Assembly (NCBI RefSeq): GCF_003994465.1
Contig: NZ_RZNX01000001.1
Span: 1 to 64,000 of the forward strand
From: Paenibacillus zeisoli
GTDB taxonomy: Bacteria; Bacillota; Bacilli; Paenibacillales; Paenibacillaceae
Length of the DNA: 64,000 nucleotides
Direction of reading: 5' to 3'
The position numbers were made by a program, and so were the translations under genes. The stretch's first letter is position 1, and each line of letters begins with the position of its first letter. Shown here piece after piece: positions 26,269 to 34,262 of this stretch. The notes beneath the pieces were generated by a model. It saw only the letters and a list, made by a program, of their open reading frames with translations, searched no databases and had not been told where the DNA came from.

Positions 26269-26311
26269 TAAGCCATGGAGTCATCTTTTTGATGACTTCA
26301 TGGCTTATTTG
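26269..26311. terminator. Bidirectional terminator between the zinc-ribbon and TetR genes
   Basis: ATAAGCCATGGAGTCATC pairs with GATGACTTCATGGCTTAT around TTTTT. It overlaps the last codons of the converging tetR-type gene. Confidence 0.8.
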
Positions 26312-26924
26312 CTCTCCGCAGCTTTTTCATACCTGAGGACCCAAGCGGGCCCAGCTGAGCCAGCCTGGTTGAGATAATGGCAACCTCTTCAGGGGTTTTG
26401 GTCATATTCGTCTCGAACCAATGTTGAAGAATCCCCATATTTACCGACAGGACATATTCATTGATGTAATCGGATGGAACGAGGAAGTCGTTATCATCAA
26501 GCTCGAACTTGACCCGATTGCCTTCCAAATGATCATGCATAGCTCGCTTCATGCGCAAGGGGAAGGCGGGATCTCCTTTGGGCCCTAAGATTACTTTGAA
26601 AAACCATGAGTTTTGTTTGAAATATTCATAGATTTTCACAATCTGAGGATTCGGTACATTTAAATACTTGCTATTCTGAGCCTCGAGTGGATTGAAATCT
26701 CTCATTATGCTCAACCAGCCTTCCAACATATAATCCGAACATTTATCCAGTAAATCCTGCAGATCCCGGTAATGCAAATAAAATGTACCTCTGTTGAGAC
26801 CAGCCTTCTCCGTTAATTGCGTGACACTAATGCCTTCATAACCATTTTGCTCAATTAGCTCCATTAGTGCTTCACGAAGCATTTGCTTGGTTCTTAAGAT
26901 CCTGCGGTCTACGATTTCTTCCAT
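26298..26924 (-). CDS. TetR family regulator, divergent from an MFS exporter
   Basis: A 208-residue repressor. The N-terminal helix-turn-helix (about 8-55) reads REALMELIEQNGYEGISVTQLTEKAGLNRGTFYLHYRDLQDLL, the TetR pattern (shown here only as landmarks), and the remaining helices form the ligand and dimer domain with a C-terminal region of the TetR_C_33-like type. GGAGTTG precedes the ATG. The gene is divergent from the EmrB/QacA-like exporter at 27153 across 228 bases, and matching 10-bp inverted half-sites in that gap (26973-26982, 27050-27059) are likely operator parts. Local repression of the exporter until a toxic ligand binds is the expected circuit. Confidence 0.88.
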   Translation of the reverse strand: MEEIVDRRILRTKQMLREALMELIEQNGYEGISVTQLTEKAGLNRGTFYLHYRDLQDLLDKCSDYMLEGWLSIMRDFNPLEAQNSKYLNVPNPQIVKIYEYFKQNSWFFKVILGPKGDPAFPLRMKRAMHDHLEGNRVKFELDDNDFLVPSDYINEYVLSVNMGILQHWFETNMTKTPEEVAIISTRLAQLGPLGSSGMKKLRRANKP

Positions 26925-26972
26925 AATTTCAACTCCATTCCTCCATATATAATCGACACAGAGGGGCTTCGC

Positions 26973-27059
26973 TGTTCATTAATAACCAGTTCGCAAAAAT
27001 CTGATTATTGCAAATCAATTTACGACTATCTACAATAACAAAGTGAGCGTTAATGAACA
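26973..27059. promoter_or_regulatory. Paired inverted half-sites in the TetR/MFS divergent region
   Basis: TGTTCATTAA at 26973-26982 and its exact reverse complement TTAATGAACA at 27050-27059, 77 bases apart start to start, about seven helical turns. Candidate TetR operator halves. Confidence 0.45.
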
Positions 27060-27152
27060 TATCGTCTATTATCATAATTACATATTCACACATCAGGAAC
27101 AATAGATCGCTCAAATAGAAAAAGAGAAACTTTAGGAGACGGAGGTCTGTAA

Positions 27153-28625
27153 ATGAGTTCGACGAATACAGCAGCGCACAAGCCGGTTACGATCAGGCAG
27201 CTGATCGCACCGCTTATGGCTGTTATTATCGGGATGTTCATGGTTATTCTGGACAGTACCGTTGTGAATGTGGCTCTGCCTAAACTGGTAACTGATTTCC
27301 ACACTACAGTGCCTATCATTCAGTGGACAGTAACCGGTTATACGCTGGCCTTATCGGCCGTAATTCCCCTCGCCGGTTGGATGACCGACCGTTTTGGGGC
27401 CAAGCAGATCTTCTTAATTACCATTGCTCTGTTCACACTCGGATCCGTGCTTTGTTCGCTGGCAACTACTCCAGAACAGCTCATTCTTTACCGTGTTATC
27501 CAAGGTCTTGGAGGCGGTATGGTTGCTCCCATTGGTATGGCTATGGTCTTCAGGCTGGCTCCTCCAGAGAAAATGGGCTCAATCATGGGTGTACTCGGTG
27601 TTCCGATGCTGCTTGCACCGGCACTGGGTCCAGTATTGTCAGGTTATCTGGTTGAGTATGTCTCGTGGCACTGGATATTCCTGATTAATCTACCCGTGGG
27701 GATACTTGCGATGATCGTAGGTATTAGATTTCTTCCAAGATTCGAGCGCAAAGAGGTTCCTTCACTGGATATTCTAGGGATTATCCTCGCACCGATTGCA
27801 TTTGCCATGCTCGCTTATGGGGTGAGTGAAGGTGGTAAGAGCTGGTCTTCCACAGAAACATTGACCGGCCTGATTGTTGGTGGCGTGGCCTTGTTGTTAT
27901 TTATCATTGTAGAGCTGTTCCAAAAGCAGCCACTTCTAGAACTGCGTGTATTTCAATCCAGTGATTTTACAAGAGGGATCTTCATTGCCTGGATCTCCCA
28001 AATCGCTCTCTTTGGTGCCATTCTGTTAATGCCGCTTTATCTGCAGCAGGTCAGACAGTATACCCCGCTAGAGAGCGGCCTTACTGTTCTTCCTCAGGCC
28101 TTGGCCTCAGGCTTATTTATGCCGATTGGAGGAAGACTATTCGACAAAATCGGAGCAAGGCCTCTGGTACTCGTAGGTCTGTCCGTCATCACCGGAGCCT
28201 TATTCATGCTGTCTAACATTGCGGTTGATACGGAATCCTGGTTCATTATTACAGCGCTCATCATGATGGGGGCAGGTATGGGACTCTCCATGATGGCGAT
28301 CAATACGCACGTGCTTCAGTCTGCGCCAAGAAAGCTGGTTAGCAGGGTTACTCCCCTTACAACTGCTGCACAGCAGGTAATGGTATCCTTTGCGGTAGCC
28401 GGGTTAACTGGTTATTTGACTTCAAGAATTACAGAGTATATGCCTGAAGTAAAAGATTTGACTAAGGCTTCAGTTGCTGCTTATGGGGATACTTTCCTTG
28501 TGGCAGCCTGCATAGCTGCTGCAGGAGCTGTTTTGGGTATTATTTTACGCAGACCTAAACCTCAATTAGAGGCCCCGGCTGAGGGTACGGATCAATCGAA
28601 CTCGGCCATGATGATGAATCACTAA
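27153..28625 (+). CDS. DHA2 (EmrB/QacA) family drug:proton exporter, 14 TM
   Basis: A 490-residue MFS carrier with about 14 hydrophobic segments. It carries the DHA2 motif D1 in helix 1 (LDSTVVNVALP), motif A (GWMTDRFGAKQ) and the antiporter motif C region (GPVLSGYLVEYVSWHWIFLINLP). Members expel multiple drugs or toxic metabolites in exchange for protons. The start has GGAGG and a good spacer. It is divergent from its presumed TetR repressor and ends in a Met-rich tail. An intrinsic terminator follows. Substrates cannot be read from sequence. Confidence 0.9.
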   Translation: MSSTNTAAHKPVTIRQLIAPLMAVIIGMFMVILDSTVVNVALPKLVTDFHTTVPIIQWTVTGYTLALSAVIPLAGWMTDRFGAKQIFLITIALFTLGSVLCSLATTPEQLILYRVIQGLGGGMVAPIGMAMVFRLAPPEKMGSIMGVLGVPMLLAPALGPVLSGYLVEYVSWHWIFLINLPVGILAMIVGIRFLPRFERKEVPSLDILGIILAPIAFAMLAYGVSEGGKSWSSTETLTGLIVGGVALLLFIIVELFQKQPLLELRVFQSSDFTRGIFIAWISQIALFGAILLMPLYLQQVRQYTPLESGLTVLPQALASGLFMPIGGRLFDKIGARPLVLVGLSVITGALFMLSNIAVDTESWFIITALIMMGAGMGLSMMAINTHVLQSAPRKLVSRVTPLTTAAQQVMVSFAVAGLTGYLTSRITEYMPEVKDLTKASVAAYGDTFLVAACIAAAGAVLGIILRRPKPQLEAPAEGTDQSNSAMMMNH

Positions 28626-28666
28626 AAAAATGATTTATTCATTTTGATAGTCTCAATGTAACTCTT

Positions 28667-28700
28667 AAACCCTTCTGGCTGTAGGCTAGGAGGGTTTTTG
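28667..28700 (+). terminator. Intrinsic terminator after the DHA2 exporter
   Basis: AAACCCTTCT and AGGAGGGTTT form the arms, followed by TTTTGTG. Confidence 0.75.
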
Positions 28701-28759
28701 TGATATGGAAAGCTTCTGTTTTCTCATGAATTCTTCATCATACAGACCTGACATAGTTA

Positions 28760-28788
28760 TTGACGTTTAAATTCTACAGGTGTAAACT
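28760..28788 (+). promoter_or_regulatory. zwf promoter with an overlapping TACAnnTGTA box
   Basis: TTGACG (28760-28765), 17-bp spacer, TAAACT (28783-28788). The palindrome TACAGGTGTA (28775-28784) spans the spacer end and the -10, matching the BlaI/MecI/CopY operator core; binding here would block polymerase. Confidence 0.55.
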
Positions 28789-28873
28789 AGCTAAGTTGAG
28801 TTTTGGATGCTAACAGATAGTAACCTTATATACTTTTTATAGTTCATAGAGAGAAATTTCTGGAGGGATAGTC

Positions 28874-30325
28874 GTGGATGCTATGACATTTGTATTGTTT
28901 GGAGCCACTGGAGATTTAGCAAAAAGAAAGATTTATCCTGCGTTATACAATCTGTATATTGATAACAAGCTGCCAGAAGGATTCTCTGTATTTGGACTAG
29001 GTAGAAGAGAAATCTCTAATGAGGACTTTCAGGCCAGTGTAAGAGACTCGCTCCACAAGTTCTCCAGACGGCTAGGTATCGGAGACCGGTTGGAGTCTTT
29101 TTTGAGTTCATTCCGCTACAGTGCCCTTAACGTTAATAACGTTGAAGATTACAGTACACTGTTATCTGCTGTGCAGGAACGTGAAAATGAATTGAAAATT
29201 CCCGAAAATCGGATGTTTTATCTTTCCGTAGCCCCTGAATACTTTGGGACCATTGCACAAAATATAAATCAAAGTGGACTTGGTACGGTTAAAGGTTGGA
29301 GACGGCTCATTATCGAGAAGCCATTTGGTCATGATCTGGAGTCTGCACGTGCCCTGCATGAGAGCTTGGAGCAATCTTTTGCTGAGGAAGAGATCTACCG
29401 AATTGACCACTATCTTGGCAAGCCGATGGTACAGAATCTGGAGGTTCTAGGTTTTGCGAACCCAGTACTCCAGGCCCTATGGACTAACCGATATATTGCG
29501 AATGTTCAGATTACTGCGAATGAGCTTGTGGGAGTAGAGGATCGGGCTGGATATTTCGATACGGCAGGTACGATCCGTGATATGTTCCAGAACCATATGC
29601 TGCAAATTCTGATGATGGTGACTATGCACCTGCCTAAACGCAGTACTCCAGAAGAGGTACGCATGAAGAAGCGGGATATCGTAGCGTCTCTGCGGCCCAT
29701 TGCCAAAGATGAGGTCATTAACCATGTGATTCGTGGGCAGTATAGTGCGGGAGAGCTGAATCAATCACCTGTTCCAGGATATCTGGATGAGAACGGGATT
29801 GAGGCTGGTTCCCGTAATGATACCTATGTTGCCGCCAAAGTCTGGATTGATACTCCATTCTGGAGTGAGGTTCCATTCTATATTCGCACAGGTAAAAGAA
29901 CACATGAGAAATCTACGCGAATTGTCGTTGAGTTTAAGGAGCCTCTGAAAATGTCTTCAGACGCTGAAGAGGAAGCAGCACCTAATCTACTAACCATTGA
30001 GATCAATCCGATGGAGAGTATTACGCTTCAGCTGAATACGAAGAGTGCAGGAAGCGACGGTAAGCTTGAGCCGATTCACATGCATTTCTCGTCCAATTCC
30101 AAAAATGCACCGGAAGCTTATGAGAATTTGATTCATGACGCTATGCTTGGCGATTCAACCTTCTTCGCACATTGGGACGAAGTTGAATTGTCCTGGAAAT
30201 GGATACAGCCTGTGCTTGAAGCGTTCAAAGAAGATATCATTCCACTGCATCTCTATCCAGCTGGGACTAACGGCCCAGAGGCAGCTCACCAATTGTTGGC
30301 TGAAGATGGAAACCAGTGGTGGTAA
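28874..30325 (+). CDS. zwf: Glucose-6-phosphate 1-dehydrogenase
   Basis: A 483-residue enzyme of normal length that oxidises glucose-6-phosphate to 6-phosphogluconolactone with NADP+, the entry to the oxidative pentose phosphate pathway. The N-terminal nucleotide fold starts FVLFGATGDLAKRK; the substrate motif is RIDHYLGK with catalytic His near residue 179; EKPFGHDLESA and later PFYIRTGKR are also as in the family. GTG 28874 is used, with GGAGGG seven bases before it. It is followed after 33 bases by gnd, an operon that carries out the two NADPH-forming steps; the lactonase is not here. Confidence 0.95.
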   Translation: MDAMTFVLFGATGDLAKRKIYPALYNLYIDNKLPEGFSVFGLGRREISNEDFQASVRDSLHKFSRRLGIGDRLESFLSSFRYSALNVNNVEDYSTLLSAVQERENELKIPENRMFYLSVAPEYFGTIAQNINQSGLGTVKGWRRLIIEKPFGHDLESARALHESLEQSFAEEEIYRIDHYLGKPMVQNLEVLGFANPVLQALWTNRYIANVQITANELVGVEDRAGYFDTAGTIRDMFQNHMLQILMMVTMHLPKRSTPEEVRMKKRDIVASLRPIAKDEVINHVIRGQYSAGELNQSPVPGYLDENGIEAGSRNDTYVAAKVWIDTPFWSEVPFYIRTGKRTHEKSTRIVVEFKEPLKMSSDAEEEAAPNLLTIEINPMESITLQLNTKSAGSDGKLEPIHMHFSSNSKNAPEAYENLIHDAMLGDSTFFAHWDEVELSWKWIQPVLEAFKEDIIPLHLYPAGTNGPEAAHQLLAEDGNQWW

Positions 30326-30358
30326 TAGATAATTTAATAATCAGGAGGACTAACTAGT

Positions 30359-31252
30359 ATGAAAATCGGACTTATTGGTCTAGGTAAAATGGGTCTTAAT
30401 CTGGGTAAAAATTTGATCGATCATAAGCATGAGGTGGCCGCATTCGACCTGAATGACGCAGCCGTTACTGAAATGAAAGAGTATGGTGCAGATGGCTTCT
30501 CGAGCCTGCAGGATATGGTACAATCGCTAAGCGCACCGCGTGTACTCTGGATTATGGTTCCCCATGGCGTGGTAGACACAGTTCTGGGACAAATCAAGCC
30601 ATTACTTAGCCAGGGTGATATTGTAATTGAGGCAGGTAACTCCCATTACAAAGAATCGATTCGCCGTGCAGATGAGTTGAAAGAAGCCGGCATTTATTAC
30701 ATGGATGCGGGAACTTCCGGCGGTATGGAAGGCGCACGTAACGGCGCTTGTTACATGATTGGTGGAGATCCTGAAGCATGGAGCGTGGTTGAACCCGTGT
30801 TCCGCGATACTTCAGTTGATAATGGATACTTGTATGCTGGCCCATCAGGAAGCGGTCACTACCTCAAGATGGTTCATAATGGAATCGAGTACGGCATGAT
30901 GGCCGCGATCGGTGAAGGCTTTGAAGTGCTTGAGAAGAGCTCCTTCGATTTCGATTATGAGAAAGTAGCCAAGGTATGGAACAATGGTTCGGTTATTCGT
31001 TCCTGGCTGATGGAACTTACTGAGAATGCTTTCTCCAAAGATAGCAAGCTCGACGGGATTAAAGGAGTTATGCATTCCTCCGGTGAAGGTAAATGGACCG
31101 TTGAGGAAGCTATGGATCTGCAGACTGCAACCCCGGTTATCGCCATGTCGCTTCTAATGCGCTACCGTTCAATGGACAATGATACGTTCACTGGTAAAGT
31201 AGTTGCAGCCCTGCGTAATGAATTTGGCGGACATGCCGTCGAAAAGAAATAA
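30359..31252 (+). CDS. gnd: 6-phosphogluconate dehydrogenase, decarboxylating, short (YqeC-like) form
   Basis: A 297-residue enzyme, the short 6PGDH form rather than the about 470-residue one. The Rossmann motif GLIGLGKMGLNLG is followed by the substrate signature DAGTSGGMEGARNGACYMIGG in part, the catalytic GSGHYLKMVHNGIEYGMM region (Lys and Asn) and the C-terminal HSSGEGKWTVEEA. It turns 6-phosphogluconate into ribulose-5-phosphate and CO2. Short forms are often NAD+-linked, but cofactor preference is not decided here. AGGAGG precedes the ATG. Second gene of the zwf-gnd operon, ended by the hairpin at 31263-31299. Confidence 0.93.
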   Translation: MKIGLIGLGKMGLNLGKNLIDHKHEVAAFDLNDAAVTEMKEYGADGFSSLQDMVQSLSAPRVLWIMVPHGVVDTVLGQIKPLLSQGDIVIEAGNSHYKESIRRADELKEAGIYYMDAGTSGGMEGARNGACYMIGGDPEAWSVVEPVFRDTSVDNGYLYAGPSGSGHYLKMVHNGIEYGMMAAIGEGFEVLEKSSFDFDYEKVAKVWNNGSVIRSWLMELTENAFSKDSKLDGIKGVMHSSGEGKWTVEEAMDLQTATPVIAMSLLMRYRSMDNDTFTGKVVAALRNEFGGHAVEKK

Positions 31253-31262
31253 ATAAAGTTCT

Positions 31263-31299
31263 GGCCTTATCTCGAACAGCTTGGGATGAGGCCTTTTTA
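31263..31299 (+). terminator. Intrinsic terminator of the zwf-gnd operon
   Basis: GGCCTTATC pairs with GATGAGGCC (one wobble), followed by TTTTTA. Confidence 0.82.
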
Positions 31300-31564
31300 C
31301 TGCCATACAAGACCCGGCTGTCCTATTCATCAAGAATATTATTAACAAGATATAGACTATTGGCTGTAACCTAATTCACACTTCGCGGAATTGTTACCTT
31401 TTTGTTTAATTATGCGTCGATATATAAGATATAATGGAATATATTGCTGGTTGAATTGCAGGGCACCCTGTCGGCTCTTTTTGGCTCGGCAGGGTGTTTT
31501 ATTTGACTGCGTCCTTTAGTCTGTCGGATTCTGTATTAATTAAGAGATAGGAGATCTGATTAGA
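31300..31564 (+). promoter_or_regulatory. Leader region of the deacetylase gene with an early terminator hairpin
   Basis: TATAAT at 31430-31435 could start a transcript near 31442, although no good -35 is seen at 17 bases. A stem CACCCTGTCG/CGGCAGGGTG (31464-31496) followed by TTTTATTT would stop it after about 60 nucleotides, before the deacetylase start at 31565. It is either an attenuator or the end of a small RNA. No other gene is seen in the 312-base gap. Confidence 0.5.
31463..31503 (+). terminator. Terminator-like hairpin upstream of the deacetylase gene
   Basis: GCACCCTG and CAGGGTGT arms extended by wobble pairs, loop CTCTTTTTGG, then TTTTATTTG. Confidence 0.65.
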
Positions 31565-32356
31565 ATGACACTGAAGAGATACCATTATATTCTTATTATC
31601 GGCAGCCTTATTATTCTTCTCTCCATAATCAATCATATTGCTGTACTCCATAGGGAAGCTGTGAGCAAGGAGCAGCAGACACAAGTGATCAAGAAGAATG
31701 CGCAGAAAAAGGCAGTCCCTGTGAAGGAGGTTAAATACTCTTTTCGTGAAATCTATGAAGTTAAGACGAAGAAGAAGATGGTGGCGCTCACGTTCGATGA
31801 CGGACCGGATAACCGATATACTCCTCAGATTCTGGACATACTGAAGGCAAATCAGGTCAAGGCAACTTTCTTTCTCGTAGGACGACAGATCGATAAGGAT
31901 CCGAACGTAGTTCGGCGTATCCACAGTGAAGGTCACGAGATCGGAAATCACACGGTGAATCATCCTAATCTGAACAAAATGGAAGTTCCGGAGATCTCTG
32001 CGGAGATTGAGAATAACAATGCCAAAATCAAAGAGCTGACGGGTTACACGCCGGTATTGTTCCGATCTCCCTACGGCAACGCTTCTGAGCAGGTTAAGGA
32101 CGTACTCACACAGCATCATCTGATGTTGGTCAACTGGTCTGTGGATACAAGAGACTGGAAGATGACTTCTCCTTCGATGATTATTGACAACCTTAAGAGC
32201 GAGGTACGACCGGGAAGTATTGTGCTGCAGCACAGTTTTGGCGGGAAGAAGGTTCATAATACGATTCAGGCTCTACCGGAAGAAATTAAGTGGCTCAAAG
32301 AGCAGGGCTATACGATGGTCACCGTCTCAGAATTAATTGAGCAGGAGGATAAATAA
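31565..32356 (+). CDS. Membrane-anchored polysaccharide deacetylase (NodB domain)
   Basis: A 263-residue protein with an N-terminal membrane anchor (about 8-28), a basic linker and a NodB domain (about 70-255). Metal-site and catalytic motifs are intact: LTFDDGPD (Asp-Asp), the HTVNHP His pair, RSPYGN, and WSVDTRDW. The family removes N-acetyl groups from peptidoglycan or chitin-like polymers outside the membrane. AGGAG lies 11 bases before the ATG. A PAP2 phosphatase gene follows after 38 bases with no terminator, so the two form an envelope-related unit. The leader hairpin upstream suggests attenuation or a small RNA boundary. Confidence 0.9.
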   Translation: MTLKRYHYILIIGSLIILLSIINHIAVLHREAVSKEQQTQVIKKNAQKKAVPVKEVKYSFREIYEVKTKKKMVALTFDDGPDNRYTPQILDILKANQVKATFFLVGRQIDKDPNVVRRIHSEGHEIGNHTVNHPNLNKMEVPEISAEIENNNAKIKELTGYTPVLFRSPYGNASEQVKDVLTQHHLMLVNWSVDTRDWKMTSPSMIIDNLKSEVRPGSIVLQHSFGGKKVHNTIQALPEEIKWLKEQGYTMVTVSELIEQEDK

Positions 32357-32394
32357 CTACTTGAGGTTCTTCATTAGATGAAAGTAGGGATAAT

Positions 32395-33057
32395 ATGAAT
32401 GGACAAAAGTGGTTTACAAAAGCTTTTGCCCTGAGTTTGATTTGTGTTCTAGGATTTGTCTACATTGCTTATTGGATCAGTGATCACCAAATTCACAGAT
32501 TCGATGAGACCGTTATTGCATCCGTTCAGGGACTGGAGTCGCCGGGACTTACGACTATCATGAAAGCTTTTACCTGGATTGGATCAGGCATACCCGTTGC
32601 AGTCATCACACTTGCATCGATTGTCATTCTATATTTTGTTCTCAGGCACCGCAGTGAGCTGATCTTCCTGGCTGCACTTGCCATCACATCCTCGCTGCTA
32701 AATTCCGTGATCAAGCGGATCTTTAAGCGGGACAGACCCACTCTGCACCGGATTGCTGAAGCGAATGGATTTAGCTTCCCGAGCGGCCATGCTATGGCAA
32801 CGATAGCCTTGTATGGAGGTCTTGCCTTTCTGCTCTGGAAGCATGCACCTGCCTTGATCGGGCGCATACTGATCCTTACGGCGAGTCTTATTCTAATCCT
32901 CATGATTGGAATAAGCCGGATCTACCTGGGCGTACATTACCCGAGTGATGTGCTGGGAGGTTATTTGCTAAGCACAAGCGTGCTGGCGATATTCATATGG
33001 TACTATCAAAGGTACCTGGAGCGCAGACAGAGGAAGCTTGAGGGTGTCCGTGCTTGA
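32395..33057 (+). CDS. PAP2-type membrane phosphatase
   Basis: A 220-residue protein with about six hydrophobic segments and the three-part lipid phosphatase signature: KRIFKRDRP, FPSGHAMA and SRIYLGVHYPSD. Substrates are typically undecaprenyl pyrophosphate or phosphatidylglycerophosphate, with the active site facing outwards. Its position right behind a polysaccharide deacetylase favours a wall-lipid-carrier role (inference). A weak AGGGAT ribosome site precedes the ATG. Confidence 0.88.
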   Translation: MNGQKWFTKAFALSLICVLGFVYIAYWISDHQIHRFDETVIASVQGLESPGLTTIMKAFTWIGSGIPVAVITLASIVILYFVLRHRSELIFLAALAITSSLLNSVIKRIFKRDRPTLHRIAEANGFSFPSGHAMATIALYGGLAFLLWKHAPALIGRILILTASLILILMIGISRIYLGVHYPSDVLGGYLLSTSVLAIFIWYYQRYLERRQRKLEGVRA

Positions 33058-33172
33058 TTTAACGCAGGATTACTGCTTGCTAAGATAAGCTAACTACGCT
33101 ACTATTTTCTGCATAGATGAAATAAGCATTCTATCATTTAGATAACCTGCAGAGAATTGGAGCTTCTACCCG

Positions 33173-34081
33173 ATGAAAAAATTCAAAAAGTTCTATATTG
33201 AAACTACAAGTATTTGTAATTTGGCATGCTCGTTCTGTCCGCCTACGAAGAGGCAGGCGAATTTTATTAAGCTAGAGGATTTCCAGAAGACCCTGGATCA
33301 GATAAAGCCGCATACCGACTATATTTACTTTCATGTCAAAGGCGAACCGCTGCTCCATCCCAAGATTGGCGAAATGCTGGATATGGCGCACGAGAAAGGC
33401 TTCAAAGTCAACATTACAACTAACGGCACCCTGATTAACAAGAACAGAGACAAGCTGTTGAACAAGCCGGCACTCCGGCAGATGAATTTCTCTCTGCACA
33501 GCTTTGACGGCCATGAGGGCTCTACCGACCGGGACGGTTATATCTCAAGTGTCCTGGGTTTCGTGAAGGAAGCCGTGGCACAGTCCAATCTGATAGTGTC
33601 TTTGCGGCTGTGGAATCTTAGTGAAGATAATCTCACCAACCTGCAGAAGAATCGCAACCGGGAGACATTAGAGTACATTGAACGCGAATTCAATCTGGAT
33701 TTCAAAATCATGGAGAAGGTCACACCAGGCAGCGGGGTCAAGATTGCAGACCGGATCTACTTGAATCAGGATTATGAATTCAAGTGGCCCGACCTGAAGG
33801 AAGAAGAGGATCACAGTCCGGGGTTCTGTCATGGGCTTCGCAATCAAGCCGGGGTATTGGTAGATGGCACAGTCATTCCCTGCTGCCTGGATGGTGAAGG
33901 TGTTATCAATCTGGGGAATATTCATCAGAAGCCATTCTCCGAGATTATTGAAGGTGAGCGAGCGAATAACCTGTATGAGGGATTCTCGAAACGTGAGGTA
34001 AAGGAAGAACTGTGCCGCAAATGCGGCTATCGCAAACGGTTTGACCTTGCGCCCGGCGAAGTCGGAGCACTTAGCTCTTAA
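33173..34081 (+). CDS. Radical SAM/SPASM domain protein
   Basis: A 302-residue enzyme. The 4Fe-4S motif is C15-x3-C19-x2-C22 (ICNLACSFC), followed by the radical SAM landmarks HVKGEPLLHP and NITTNGTL. The C-terminal SPASM-like region has Cys in FCHGLRN, IPCCLDGEG and CRKCGYRKRF, which probably hold an auxiliary cluster. Such proteins mature peptides or modify small molecules, but no peptide precursor is visible close by, and the flanking genes (PAP2 and DUF445) are unrelated. The ATG has GGAGC about 12 bases upstream. A terminator follows at 34153. Confidence 0.9.
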   Translation: MKKFKKFYIETTSICNLACSFCPPTKRQANFIKLEDFQKTLDQIKPHTDYIYFHVKGEPLLHPKIGEMLDMAHEKGFKVNITTNGTLINKNRDKLLNKPALRQMNFSLHSFDGHEGSTDRDGYISSVLGFVKEAVAQSNLIVSLRLWNLSEDNLTNLQKNRNRETLEYIEREFNLDFKIMEKVTPGSGVKIADRIYLNQDYEFKWPDLKEEEDHSPGFCHGLRNQAGVLVDGTVIPCCLDGEGVINLGNIHQKPFSEIIEGERANNLYEGFSKREVKEELCRKCGYRKRFDLAPGEVGALSS

Positions 34082-34152
34082 CTTGGAGAACGGTTCAATC
34101 AGGAATTATTTTTATCAAATATAAGGATTTCGATGAATCTTTCATTTCAGAA

Positions 34153-34190
34153 GGCTGTCTCTTGGGTAATAAGAGACAGTCTTTTTTTTA
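34153..34190 (+). terminator. Intrinsic terminator after the radical SAM gene
   Basis: GGCTGTCTCTT pairs with AAGAGACAGTC around GGGTAAT, followed by eight T. Confidence 0.88.
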
Positions 34191-34262
34191 CCTGAGAAAT
34201 TTGTGCTATGATGTCTATTGATAAGTAGATTTATACGGCAGAAGATCAAGCGAGGTAGAATA

